Shown here in pieces: positions 43,156-54,839 of a stretch of 64,000 nt of DNA (positions within the stretch are counted from its first letter, which is position 1; each line of letters starts with the position of its first letter). Below the pieces are notes generated by a model, which did not search any database, was not told the origin of the DNA, and saw nothing but the letters and a program-made list of their open reading frames with translations. This stretch comes from Cladopsammia gracilis. Its lineage: Eukaryota; Cnidaria; Anthozoa; Scleractinia; Dendrophylliidae. A program made the position numbers and the translations under genes. The DNA lies in contig JAJGOT010000342.1 of assembly GCA_022457155.1 (NCBI GenBank), positions 310,001 through 374,000 of the forward strand. The letters run 5' to 3'.

Positions 43156-43691
43156 ACGGCGATAGTTGCTCTGAAATTGAAACAAAAGTGAAGTGATTGC
43201 AAGCGTCTTAATAACTGTTTACTGGTAATAAATTATAACTCGACTGTGATCGCATTAAGAAAATTCAGTTATTTCTGAAGAAAAGATTAGAAACTTTCAC
43301 AATGTTAAACCTTTTTAGGGTCATTTAGCAAGCTTATGGTAAATTTAATAAATTTTTGTTCAGTGGGACTAGAAATTCGGCGGGCTCTGAAATGTTATCA
43401 TAACAGTCTATGTTCGAAACTTGCAAAATAGTCTTAACTAAAAACAGAGTAGGAAATATTTTGCTTAAAACATAATTGGTGATAATAACTAATCGGTCTT
43501 ACTTTGTGCCGCTTTTTTCCTCCAAGAGGTCAGGAATGAATAATTCCGCAACAATTATATAATTCCTTGAAATCGCTTTTGGTTAAAATCCACTTACTCA
43601 GCCTTTGGACTTATTGTTTCAAATATTACCCTTAAATATTTAATAAACTTCAAACTAGTTTTCTTTGTACAATCTTAACCATAAATAACTT

Positions 43692-43760
43692 ACCTTTTTG
43701 TTTGATTCGGGTACCATAACAGGTAACCAAGCAAATTAATTCTCCCTGTGTATTTTCATA
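43692..43760 (-). other. Candidate 5' non-coding exon of the minicollagen-like gene
   Basis: A good donor AAAAAG|GTAAGT at 43692 (minus) is paired with the acceptor upstream of the start codon. A TTAAATATATG motif near 43765 could be TATA-like. Entirely inferred. Confidence 0.25.
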
Positions 43761-43769
43761 TATTTAACA

Positions 43770-45346
43770 TGTCGCATGATTGGAGAATTCAGAGACCAAT
43801 CATTAAGATATTTTTAGAATGTTCAACTCGTTTTTTCTCATCACTTGGTGCTTACCATTGTTCCAAGAAGATGAAGAGAAAATGAACTTTGACCATCGTT
43901 CGTTTCTTATTCCTTCAAAGGCCTACGTGATATAGCAGGGTCTTGACGTGTTAAGAGTAAACAGTCAAATATATGACATTAAACAAGAATTCGCCGTATA
44001 AGATCCAAGCGGTAATATAAGATTTTATATGGAGTACACTGAGCTTCATCTGATAATTGTTATCGGTATATAAAGTTGTAGAATCAGCCGTGTTTGAATG
44101 TACGTGCAAGGCAGTTAGTTATCTTTTCTTTCACAAGTTTGCACGATCACAGATCTTAAAGGGGCACTTTCCCGCCGAGATAACGAAATTGTATTAACTA
44201 AACTTTCCATGTTACAGTATATCGCCAAATGCCACTAAATATACAACTAAATTGGACAAAAAGATTCTTTATGGTAAAACAGAAATGCAGGATTACAAGA
44301 AGGGATGGAAGTGGATTTTTGTTCATGAGGGGTTAGAAAACGCGAAAACACGATATATATCGGCCATGACATTAAGTAGTTTTCTATCAACTTTATCTAA
44401 CGATTACTTGTCGTTTCCTTAAAGGTTAGTTTTCTTCTAGTTTGTTAAATTGGGTCAGTGTGGAACAGCTTTTGATGGCATATAGCTAGACGTGCATCCA
44501 TAAATTGGTCAGAAAGCTAACCACTGCCTCACGCGCCGCTGGACAGGATATGGGTTTTGGCCTCTTTGCCCTTACCCTGGCTCCAGAGATCCCTTCTCTA
44601 AAAGATCTAAATATCAAGATTGAAATTAACAACATAAACGGGTTAAAAGAAGCCCCCGAGACGGACCTCTGGTCAATCTAGTACACAACCATATTTCCAA
44701 GCGAGAAATCAAATGAATAAAAAATTAGTATTAGGTCGCTGATTGCTGATTGGCTGGCTCCTTCCTTCTGTAGCACCCCCCCCCCCCCCCCCCCCGACTC
44801 CAACCCCTCTACTGGATCCCCCCTGGCTGGGTAATTTCTGTGGCGCTTCTTCGCTCGTTCGCCTGTATATCCACCTTCCCTTTGAGACGCAACGAATTCC
44901 AAAGCTTTTTGACGATTTTTTTTCCACTTTCTTCCAGTGTTTCGATCTTCTCTAGTTCTCTTTTACTTTTAATACATAATTAACAACTAAGATAAAAAGT
45001 TTCCTTGTTGACGGGAAATCCCAACACATGCATGATTGGGGCATCGCCCGATCACATTTTTAAACTTGGAATTTTTGCCCTTGAATAAATTAAATCGTCC
45101 AGTAAAGCTTGATGTGGTGAAATTCACGTTACACACCGGCAACAAACGTACGCAACAGTTTCATCGGAGTTTCAAAACTACAGCGGCACCCCTTCACCCA
45201 CACCTACGTGGGTCAAGTACATTTAGTGTTGCCATGGCAATAAGCAAGTATCTTTATTGGATCTTCTACGCATTAATCTCTTTTGGAGATGACGTGTTTA
45301 CAAAGCAGTTGGTGTGAGCAGCCGAGCTGAATACGGAAACGAAACG
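43770..45346. other. Intergenic region between divergent genes
   Basis: Between the minus-strand minicollagen-like gene and the plus-strand receptor. Contains a repeat (44160-44335) shared with 46730-46905 (AAAAGATTCTTTA, TGCAGGATTACAAG) and a poly-C run (44775-44796). No other gene seen. Confidence 0.45.
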
Positions 45347-45542
45347 ATGTTTCAGATGGGAAGGAGTTATTTTTCTGTTACAACTATACTCTGTATAATT
45401 CTGTTTGTTGCCTTTGGTAGCTGTAGTTCCTTCTTCAAATACACAGAGCTGAAGGAAGAAAGAGAGAGTGAAATTCCTGAAACAATAGAAACGGACGATT
45501 GGGGTCAAGACAAGGACAATGATACGAATCAAGGCAATAAAG
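45347..45542 (+). CDS. GPCR exon 1 (signal peptide and acidic N-terminus)
   Basis: ATG at 45347 gives MFQMGRSYFSVTTILCIILF, VAFGSCSS, then a charged stretch (ELKEERESEIPETIETDDWG) and donor GTATGT. Open frame extends further upstream only with a non-ATG start. Confidence 0.5.
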
Positions 45543-48500
45543 GTATGTCCAAGATATTACAACACTTACACGTTATTTTTTTAGAATAATAATAGCCCGT
45601 GGACATTTAATTATATCGCGGTTAAACTGGGAAAAGCACAATTCGCTTACAGAATATAAATGCTACAAGGAATTCGGACTATTCGCATATATACAATAAT
45701 CTAAGTACTTTTAATGACTAATCCCATGACTGAAATTTTACGACTTCAATTACATAATAAAGAATACTGAACGAAAGCTGCCGTAACATATGTAGCATCT
45801 TGCCTTTACATTTAAAATTGTTGACCTATAAAAGATGGTTTGCAAAAGGTCGATAAAAACGAGTAAAAACAAAAATCATGTAAAAGAAGGCCTTGGTTGA
45901 AGTGAGACGAATGACAAAATCATGAGCGTGAATAAATGCATGTTTATCGGAGTGATCCCCCTACAGGGCAGATCTGCATCTCTTCAGTGTTCAGTTGCCA
46001 GTGTTTGCTACTAAAACTATCATCATACCGTTGTAGGGTTTGAATTTGTTTATATTTCTGATAGTGACTGAAATCATCACTGTAGAGTTAAAGCGTGATT
46101 TTAGCCTATAGAATTAATCGAAATCAAGCTAAGGGGAAGATAGTCTGGGTCAACATAGGTCAAGATAATTTAGAATACGATAAAGCTCGCGTTGAGAGAA
46201 ACTGAAGCATTATGTTGTACTTTTGAGCAAGCGAATAATTTATTATTTTCTTTTGGATTAAACTTACGCTAATATCGTGCAGTTTCTTGCCTCCAAGGAT
46301 AGAAACAAAAGAAAAACGTATAACTTTGCTAATTAACTTGTGACGTCAATGATTATTTCATCGCTAAAATTAATGTGTTTGAGGCAATGACTTACATTTA
46401 CATAAATAAAGTCGGTAAAAATCTCGCGACATCACACACTTTCTAAAATGACACGATTTTTAGCAACATGAAGGACTCTATTTTGTTAGAGTTCTCTTGG
46501 CTTTACTTGGTCCTGTAAGGATCGACATCACACACTTTCTAAAATGACACGATTTTTAGCAACATGAAGGACTCTATTTTGTCAGAGTACTTTTAGCTTT
46601 ACTTGGTCCTGTAAAGATCCAATCAGTAAAAACGTTTGGCTGCAGCGTGTTTCGCTAAAAGTGGCGGAAAAATCGGAGTCATCGCTACACAAACCAATCG
46701 ACTTGACCCTGAATAAAGAAGTGAAAGCGTGTCCCGCCGAAATTAAGCAATTTTACTTTCAAATGATTTTTTACTTAATTTTCGGCGTGTTATATCGCTT
46801 TATGCCACCATATTTACAACTAAATGGGATAAAAAGATTCTTTAGCGCAAAACAGAAGCAGTGTAATTTGAAAAAAAGTGCAGGATTACAAGGATAGAAG
46901 TGAATTTAACACCCGGGCGGGGGCGGGGGGGGGGGGTACTCACCAAAGTTTTGTACGGGGATGCTCCGCCCCGAGGTCCAAACCCTTACCCTTTCATATA
47001 CCTTTCATTGAAAATGGTGCCCCTTTCATATACCTTTCACTGAAAATGGTATCCCTTTTCATATAGCCTTTACGTGTGTCTGTTTGATATATTTTGAAAG
47101 GCCCTTTTTATTAATACTTAAATGGCAGTTTATGCTTCAACTCGTGTTTTCGCTACCCTCAGTCCTATTCTTCGTGAAATCCCTACCCTTTCATGTACTT
47201 CAACTCGTGAAATCCCGACCCTTTCATATACCTCCAGCCTCAAAAAGGTACCCCTTTCGGGTGGAGCATCCCCGTATGCTGCTGTTGCTAAGATTTTTGA
47301 AAGGATAATTTACGATCAATTCTACAAGTACCTTAATGATAACAAACTTCTAGCTAATTGTCAATCTGGCTTTAGATCTCTTCATAGCACACTTACATCC
47401 TTGCTTGAAACTACTAATAACTGGTCTGTCAATATAGACAATGGTTTCATCAACTGGGGGTGATATTTATTGACTTAAAAAAGCCTTCGACACGATCGAT
47501 CTTAAGATCCTTTTAAGTAAGCTAGTTAGCTATGGAGTTGATCAAAAGGCATTAAAGTGGCTTGATTCTCATCTTAGTGACCGCCATCAAGTGCTTAGTC
47601 AATGGCCATGGTAAGCTATCTGGTGCGCTTGCTGTCACCTGTGGAGTCCCACAGGAAAGTCTAATTGGCCCACTTCTTTTTTCTGATATACATTAACGAC
47701 CTGCCGAACTGTCTGAGTAAATCCATTCCACGAATGTATGCTGACGACACAAATATCAGTATTGCTGCCAGTAGCTTACCTGAACTTGAAACTGTAGTAA
47801 ATAGCGAATTATCTAACCTTCATGAATGGCTCAGGTCGAATAGATTAAGCCTAAACATTGCCAAGACTGAGTTAATGTTAATAGGTTCACGTCAAAGGCT
47901 TGCTAATACCGCTACCCATTCACTTAACGTACAGATTGAAGGGCATGTAAATAAAAGAGTGACCGACACTAAATCATTGGGAATTTACATTGACCAAAAT
48001 TTATCTTGGTCCAAACATGTTGACGAAATCGCCAAGACCATTTCTTCTGGTATAGGTGCACTTAAAAGGCTGAGGCCCTTTTTAAGTGAAGAATATCGAG
48101 CTTTTATCGAGCCGCACTTCGACTACTGCTTCCCTGTGTGCGACGGTCTAAGTATTGAATTGGCCGATAAGCTGCAAAAATTACAAAATCGCGCCATTAG
48201 GGTTATTGCTAAGTCTGATTTTTATTCTAGTGCTACTACCCTTCGCACTAGTCTAGGATGGGATGACCTCTCTACCAGAAGGAAGAAGGTCAAAGCGAAA
48301 CTAATGTTTAAAACTGTAACCAACCAAACTCCGGAGTATCTTCAAGGCCTGTTTACACCTTTCAGCACAGACTATGAACTTAGAGACAAGGAAAATAAAT
48401 TCTGTCTGCCCAAGCCCCATACAGATTTTTTAAAACGCAGTTTTTGCTATAGTGGGGCACTGTTGTGGAATAATCTTCCACAGAATGCAGAGCCATTAGA

Positions 48501-51500
48501 TCTTATAAAAAGTTTAATAGCGGAGCACTTGCCAGGCCGAAGGCCTGGCTGCGCAGCCCCATACTCATAGAACCAATGCTGTCACTTTTCATGGTCATAG
48601 CTAGCGGAATGTTTCGCGGGCGCGCGTGTGCCCGCCCTTCGCCGTCGCTCCGTCACGCAGGACTAGCTCGCGGGCGCGTATGACGTCGCAAAACATGCGC
48701 GTACGACGTCATGTTGAAACCAAAGCGAGGCTTTGTTTTTCGCGCGGTTACACGGCCGAATGTCACGTCAGCTAGAAAAACACTTTGATGTTTTGCTGTG
48801 AACTTACTAAGCAGTAAAAACCGTTTAAATTAAAGGCGTTATTTCCCTGAATATTTCGCGGTTTGCTACTCAAGACAAGGATACTAATTAAGGGATACTC
48901 AGAAGCCGCTTTAGTGGAAAAAGACGAGCTTTCAGAGATAAAATCTTGCTTCGAGGAACTTCATGTATTACGTTTTTATCAATGCGGGAGATGTTTGTTT
49001 TCTACGGATTTCAGAACCAGAAGCGGAGATTTGAATTTCCAAGCAAGCGAGGGACTTAAAGGTAAAACAGATTACAGTTTTCGATGAGAATTTATGTTGA
49101 TATCAATCTGTGAGTGACTTTTTATTGGTGTTATTGTTAGTTTTGGAGAATTGATTTTAAAACGTGCTTAAATTCAGTTGTATCGATCTCTTGAATTTCA
49201 TCGAAGAAAGCTTGAACTCGATGAGCTATAATTAAATGGTACGCGTTTTGCTTTTAAACGTAAACTAATGGAGATTTGAATAATTTTTTTCGAAAGAAGA
49301 TTGTGTTGTCCATTTTTATGTGTTTGTTCATATTAGATAGTTTGAAAAGCGATTTTATGTAAACAAAACAAGACTTTGTTTTTATAGTACAGTTCTATCT
49401 TTACTCGCATCGCCTTATGCAAACGTTTGTGTATTTTGCAATTTTTGATTTTCAAATCAGTTTCTCGGGCAATTTTTGACAAACAAAAGCTGTATTTTAT
49501 TCGGAAACTAGTAGTACTAGTTATTCTAGACAGAGAAAAGTTGTTTTTGTGAACTTTTGTACGGGCTATAAAAATGTACTGTGCAGACGGTCGCGTAATA
49601 CTGTTTTTGAGAATTGCTAAAATTGAAAATAGCCCGGTCGTCAATCTTAATTCTTGTGCTTCCAACCTTTCACCTTAGGTAAGTTTTACCTTAGTTAAGC
49701 TTGTTCAAAGTGCGACGCTGTTAGGCTTGGGCTATCTATATATATATTATCCAAATCAATCGTCTTATGTCCACCTCGTACTCCCACACGGCAAACATGT
49801 AAACCAGTTGTTATCTTGCTTTGTGACTGATGTTTTTACCGTGTTTAAATAAATTAAGGTATGGTATGTATAGCCCAGCTCCGCTGTTAGGCATAGCCTA
49901 TCTATTCTTGGTTTTCACATGACGTCATAAAAATTAAAAAAAATCTAAGGTATACATCCTACAAAGTTGTTTCTAGCATGGTATGTGGATACAAGTATTA
50001 TTAATCTCTCACAAAACGTTTCAGGTTTTAACGATGTTTTGCTTCCGATTTACAAAGGTTTTAAATGTGTCACGCAATTCGTCACGCTATTTCAGGTAAG
50101 CCGTGAAAGTAAACAAAATTGAATCAGCTGAAATTTATTGTTTGCATTATAAGTGCTTATAAGCCGAGTTAATGGAGCTTATAGGAAATACAATATTTTT
50201 TTATTTGATTTTTGGTGTAATTAATACTTTAAATTTTTGGCCGCTCCATACTTACTAAAAATATCTAATACTTGTTCGCCTATAACTCTTGAACGAAATG
50301 ATTTGGCGCTTCAAAATTTGACCAAGATGTGCAGTTTTAAACTCTCTACAATACCATAAACATTTTGGATTCGAAATCTTCTGTTTAATGCTTCTGAATT
50401 TTGATATGACGCAAGTGAAAACCAAGAATATATTTTATTCAAATAGGCAACATATCGACAAGAGCCAATCAGGGATGACGTAGAGCGGGCCTGTTAGGGC
50501 TTGCACTATATGTGGTTTTCACGTTACGTCACGGCGGCCATGTTGGTGCACACCTACAAAAGAATTTTAATGAACTTCTTTTGTTATGTGCACCAACATG
50601 GCCGCTATGGCCTTTGTCATTTGAGTCCCACAGGACTGAAGGTCACGTGAGTGAAAACCATCTATATCTCTTTTGTGCATGAATACAAAATGATAAGAGA
50701 AAGTGCATAGTTGAAATTTTGGCATAGTTGAAAAAAGAAGCATCTATATAGAGAAGCCACCCGCTATGATAGTTTGCGATAACATTTTGTCCATATAACT
50801 GACTACGTTTCCTTCATATTTATCTCGTATCCATTGTTGACTGTGAAGTAATGGTTTGTAAGCAAACAAATCGGTCTGATGTAGTACATGAGATCTTTTT
50901 CTGATATTTTTCCTCCTGGCTTCATATAAATAGTATAGCTGCCAGCTTTAAAAATATACATACCTATACATTGTTTTCTGATTTATTTGCAACAGAAGTG
51001 AATTCTACTGATCAACAAGACACACCTACCAATTACACCGCAGTGGGATCCCTGTTGTCATCCGGTACAAAGATTGGCTTGATCTCAGCATACGTAATCA
51101 TCTTTGTGATTGCTCTTTTTGGAAATTCCATTGGAATCTACGTGGTCAATACCAAAGCACCTTCAAGACGAATCTCTAATCTGCTGATCAAGAATTTGGC
51201 AATCGCCGACTTAATTTTTGCTCTCACGGTTATGCCGCATGCAGTGCTGTTCATCCATTTCGAATATAACCGCTGGATCGGTGGTATGGTGGGAACTATT
51301 ACATGTAAAGTGTTTTTCTATATCATCCCTGTTTCCATCGCCGCGTCTGTGATAACACTGACCATTATTTCTGTTGATCGTTTCTACGCCATTTATTTTC
51401 CACTAAACCAAGGAGTTTTTCATAAGCATAAAACCAAAACTGCCATAATATGGTTGACGTCTCTACTCATCATGGCCCCACATTTACTGCTGTTCCAAGT

Positions 51501-52095
51501 TTCCACGAGAGGCGATCGGATTATTTGCTCCCCAAGGTGGCCATGGTCCGAAGACTTGATGCAGACATTTCTAGCCATGAGGGTTTTTCACGTTGCTGGT
51601 TTCATTCTCTTGTATGCTCTTCCACTGTTGATAATAGTAGTGGCTAACTGCTTTGTTGCTCGTCGTTTGTGGTTTTACAAGTCCGACGAAATAACTGAAG
51701 AAGTCCGTACTAGACGTAAAGTCGTCAAAATGCTGATAGTCATTGTCGTTGTCTTCGCGTTATGTTGGCTACCCACCTATGTGAATCACTACTTCATGTA
51801 TTTTCAAGCAGATGATTGGTATAAGATTCCCATCGCGGTCAGATTTTTAACGTTTTGGGTGTCACATGCAAACAGTGCAGTAAATCCCATCCTATACATT
51901 GCTTTCAATAAAAATTTTCGTTGCGAGTTTCTGGATGCTACAGTCGCGCTATTCACATGTCCCGTGCGAGCCACCAGAGCTTGTTTAGAATACATCTCAG
52001 ACGAAACATCAACACCAGACCCAGGGGGACAAACCGACCAACCTGCATGGCTTCAAACTCGCCGCACGGAAGACTTCCTTGACACTAGATTTTAA
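45347..52095 (+). CDS. Rhodopsin-like (class A) GPCR, neuropeptide-receptor type, two exons (431 aa)
   Basis: Exon 1 (45347-45542) and exon 2 (50996-52095) join in phase 1 (AAAG|GTATGT to GCAACAG|AA), giving ...NQGNKEVNSTD.... Exon 1 supplies a signal peptide and an acidic N-terminus, which the receptor exon lacks: its frame opens with TTG and has no ATG before helix 2. Motifs in order: GNSIG (TM1), LAIADL (TM2), TCKVF with the TM3 cysteine, DRF (a DRY variant), TM4 tryptophan, ECL2 IICSP cysteine, ALPL (TM5), FALCWLP (TM6), NPILY (TM7), FNKNFR helix 8. It would couple an extracellular ligand to G proteins. Peptide-receptor-like overall, but the ligand cannot be inferred. Exon 2 is solid; the join to exon 1 is inferred. 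Confidence 0.8.
45543..46429. other. GPCR intron, first part
   Basis: No repeat or exon recognised. Confidence 0.4.
46430..46619. repeat. Tandem duplication, two 96-bp units
   Basis: CATCACACACTTTCTAAAAT begins at 46430 and 46526. Each unit ends GGTCCTGTAA(A/G)GATC. Confidence 0.9.
46730..46905. repeat. Repeat shared with 44160-44335
   Basis: Blocks TTTACAACTAAATGGGATAA, AAAGATTCTTTA and TGCAGGATTACAAGGATAG. Confidence 0.65.
46953..47276. mobile_element. TIR element with CCTTTCATATACC array
   Basis: TACGGGGATGCTCC (46953) and GGAGCATCCCCGTA (47262-47275) are inverted. CCTTTCATATACCTTTCA, GAAAATGGT and AACTCGTGAAATCCC units fill the interior. A G-run precedes it (about 46925-46936). The LINE begins exactly where it ends. 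Confidence 0.7.
47280..48513 (+). mobile_element. Non-LTR retrotransposon (CR1/L2/Jockey-like), 5'-truncated, interrupted at its C-terminus
   Basis: AAVAKIFERIIYDQF (early RT), FIDLKKAFDTID-like block near 47480 in another frame, then an uninterrupted frame 47665-48513 with LLFLIYINDLPN, catalytic MYADDT, KTELMLIGSRQRL, LQNRAIRV and ALLWNNLP. Two frameshifts break the first third. The frame is cut at LIKSL by element E1 and seems to resume at about 49748. It lies in sense in the GPCR intron. Confidence 0.85.
48514..49747 (+). mobile_element. 1.2-kb nonautonomous element E1, copy 2
   Basis: Opposite orientation to 37642-38843. Shares GGTCATAGCTAGCGGAATG, GCGGTTACACGGCCGAATGT and GCTGTTAGGCTTGG. 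TTA lies on both sides (48511-48515 region and 49747). The terminal hairpin (CCAGGCCGAAGGCCTGG) has a different sequence from that of copy 1. Confidence 0.8.
49748..49860 (+). mobile_element. Displaced LINE 3' end
   Basis: Removing E1 with one TTA joins AAAAGTTTA to TCCAAATCAATC, so the LINE frame continues as SKSIVLCPPRTPTRQTCKPV before a stop. An AT-rich 3' end (TTTAAATAAATTAAGG) follows. Confidence 0.55.
49907..50426. mobile_element. TIR element, CTTGGTTTTCAC ends
   Basis: CTTGGTTTTCACATGACGTC and GACGCAAGTGAAAACCAAG are inverted ends about 520 bp apart. Confidence 0.65.
50511..50660. mobile_element. Foldback MITE, GGTTTTCACGT ends
   Basis: TGGTTTTCACGTTACGTCAC and GGTCACGTGAGTGAAAACCA face each other. 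An inner hairpin GCGGCCATGTTGGTGCAC/GTGCACCAACATGGCCGC. Related to the 49.9-kb element by its ends. Confidence 0.8.
50996..52095 (+). CDS. GPCR exon 2 (N-glycosylation sites, seven helices, C-tail)
   Basis: Starts after TTATTTGCAACAG. NSTD and NYTA are N-glycosylation sequons ahead of TM1. All seven helices and the C-terminal tail are in one exon, with CPVRATRAC possibly palmitoylated after helix 8. Confidence 0.9.
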
Positions 52096-52508
52096 TTGTA
52101 ATGCGTCGTTATTAGTCTTGCCGTTCCAACCTCAATCTCTTGTAATTAGCACCTGATAGCAAGAGATATAGTAGCTTCCGTTGAAGACGCCAGCAAAAGG
52201 AAAGGAAGGGGTGACTTTTGGGCATGCGAAGCGCGTTAAGAGAGCGCGGATCGCGAAGGGATAGGGAAGCATTCTCCCTCCTATCGTGTAGCGTGCGCGC
52301 TCAAAATCTTCTCTACGGATATCGCTTGGAATATAGAAGATTCATTAGGCCACTTCGAAAAACACCATAATACTCTTTAAAGTGCAGGTTTGGGTGGTGC
52401 TTGATGTAAGCCTGATTTTTCCAATTTCTTTTGTTTTCAGTTGCGGTCTACAAACAACAATAACCATCATTAATATTTTTACAATGTATGCTTTAAACTG
52501 TTTATTCA
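52096..52508. other. 3' flank of the GPCR gene
   Basis: Presumed 3' UTR. No clear AATAAA close to the stop, no other feature. Confidence 0.4.
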
Positions 52509-53008
52509 GGCCCCGTCCACACGTATCCGGATATTTTTGAATCCGCAACTTTTTTGCTGCGGATTGGCCTTCCATCCACACGTATCCGGCGAATTCGGTT
52601 CACGAATCCGCAGCTTTTTGAATTCGCTCTCCAGAGTGGAAATTTTTGAATACGCTACGAGTACGGCATCGTGTAAACGGTCGAATCCGGATATTTTTGA
52701 ATACGCTGACGTAACAGTTCAGATCCAGTCTTTAACCGCGCGAATAATCAACATGGCCGACCGAAATGTTATCGCCTCACTTCTTCATGGACTTATTTCT
52801 AGTCTAATAACGTGTTTACAGTTGAACTTTGATTTGAACTTGTCCCCCGCTTTGCGTATGCTTTTTTGACAACATTTCAAGAGAATCCCTTGCTGCTAGA
52901 GCGAATCCGTGTGGACGGGGGCAAATACGATTCGAATACGCTACGTGTGGACGCGAATATTTTCTAATCCGCGGATTCAAAAATATCCGGATACGTGTGG
53001 ACGGGGCC
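52509..53008. mobile_element. Harbinger-like MITE, second copy (500 bp)
   Basis: Same ends as 16802-18397 (GGCCCCGTCCACACGTATCC). Flanks TCA and TTA are an imperfect 3-bp duplication. Sub-terminal AATCCGCAAC/GCGGATTGGCC blocks are shared, but there is no Crypton-like insert. Confidence 0.85.
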
Positions 53009-53437
53009 TTAGTTATTTTTGTTGTCCCATTCAGTATCATGTTGTTAATTTCTCCTTGGGATGATATAAGTTAAAATAAAATAAAAAAGGCTAGAATTAA
53101 TTTATAATAACGCAACAGAGTTACGAGATACATTTTTGACGTAATTTAACATCTAAAGTAAGGACTACCATGCACAGCTGTAGCATGAAATTTTTGTAGT
53201 AGTTTTAAATTACACTTACTATACTATACGCAAGCAGCGAAAAGGTTTCGTCACAAAAATAGTTATGGGTCATTTGTACATGTATGTCGTGCAAGTTTGT
53301 TGAGGAAGGCCAAATTTTCAAGAGTAGCATACACTGTAGTGACTTTGATAAGTTTTGTCTGTCGTTTTTGCAATACCAACCAATGCTCGACCGATATCTT
53401 GACCGATATTTCACCTCCAACAATCCTACCAATTTGC

Positions 53438-54390
53438 TAGCGTGCGAATACAGCCGCCTCTCATCGCTCCCGGCCGCATGGGGCGTTCGCGCGAGAGAGC
53501 GTCTGCGATTTACTTTGAGAAATTCCATACTGATGACGTAAATCACCCGTCGCTAATCTCGTATAATTATAATAATGTGCATGTGGTGAAGCCAAATGAA
53601 ATGAAAGGTGTTGACAGGCCCATCACAAATCCAGCTAGCGCCTGACGTGTTTGTTGTGACCTTTGTTAACTGCGTTTTAAGTGTAGTTTGATTTTTACAG
53701 TTTAGCCCTGATCAGTATGTCTTTTAAATATCTACCCCTTTTGTATGAAACAAGGGGAGGTTCTTTATAGATCCGTCTAAGCAAATATTGTGATTCATTT
53801 GTCCATGAGGATGCAGGCACACAGGGTCGTATTGTTATCATTTCCTTGCGCGCAGTGGTTTATTATTTCTGTTTCCATCTTTGCTGTGAAAATATTGGCG
53901 AAAGAAACTGCCATTTTCGACCCCGGCCATTGCGGTGCCATGAGTCTAATGGTAGTCTTTCCGCTAAAAGCAGACTGATGCACAGGCTTCCCAAGTTACA
54001 TAGATAGAAAAACCTCTTCACCGCAGATAAAACTATAAACGCCTGAAACTGACTTGCTTGTAACGTCAAAACATTAAACATAGGACAAATCCGTTGAACG
54101 CAGAGTCGTACAGTTTCTAACGACAGACAAGATTAATCCTCGCAACTGGCGATTGAGTTACAACACTGCATAATTTAAAGCATAATTATGTAAAATTATC
54201 AAGTTAGCCAATCAACGCTCCTGTCTTGATGCGGGACAGATTTTCGTCATCAGTATGGAATTTACGAAAAAGAAGTGACTTAGGAATTTAAGAAGTGACT
54301 TTGGAATTTCTCAAAGTAAATCGCAGACGCTCTCTCGCGCGAACGCCTCTTGCGGCCGGGAGCGATGAGAGGCGGCTGTATTCGCAGGCT
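53438..54390. mobile_element. Mutator-like nonautonomous element, 10-bp target duplication
   Basis: ACCAATTTGC occurs at 53428-53437 and 54391-54400. About 100 bp at each end are inverted (GCGAATACAGCCGCCTCTCA, GCGCGAGAGAGCGTCTGCG). Long TIRs with a 9-11 bp duplication are the MULE pattern. The interior shows no transposase. Confidence 0.85.
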
Positions 54391-54656
54391 ACCAATTTGC
54401 CAACTTTTATGAAAATTTACCGTGTGGAACACGCGCAATTAATGTTTTAGCTACCGTAAAAACCTCTTTATTTTTGGCCGTCATCAAAATAAACTAACAC
54501 GCGCTCGCGCCATTTTCGTGCCTATGCCTTGCGCGTCAAAAAACTATATGGAGCCACCGTAATGGTAACCGCTGTAATACTTATTCATTGGATAGTGATT
54601 TATCCGGTGGATAGCGCTATCCACCTTTTAAACAAACCGGAGCCTGGTGAATACAC

Positions 54657-54832
54657 TTTATTCCAAAATGGCGGCCATTTTATTATTCTTTCATATCCAT
54701 GTAAATTAGCCCTTTTGGCCTCGTCAGCATGTCCAAAATACAAAAGAATTTTCAAGCGAAAATGAGACCAAGAGGGCTAATTAACATGCATATAAAAGAA
54801 TAATAAACTGGCCGCCATTTTGGAATAATGTG
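54657..54832. mobile_element. MITE, CACYTTATTCC family, copy 3
   Basis: CACTTTATTCCAAAATGGCG and GCCATTTTGGAATAATGTG are inverted. TA on the left, a one-base-altered AA on the right. Confidence 0.8.
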
Positions 54833-54839
54833 AATAGTT

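Noticed and set aside
44678..44955. Gly- or Pro-rich frames on both strands
   Set aside because: Caused by a poly-C run at 44775-44796.
53205..53983. Short frames around 53.2-54.0 kb
   Set aside because: They lie across the TIR and interior of the Mutator-like element and have no transposase motif.
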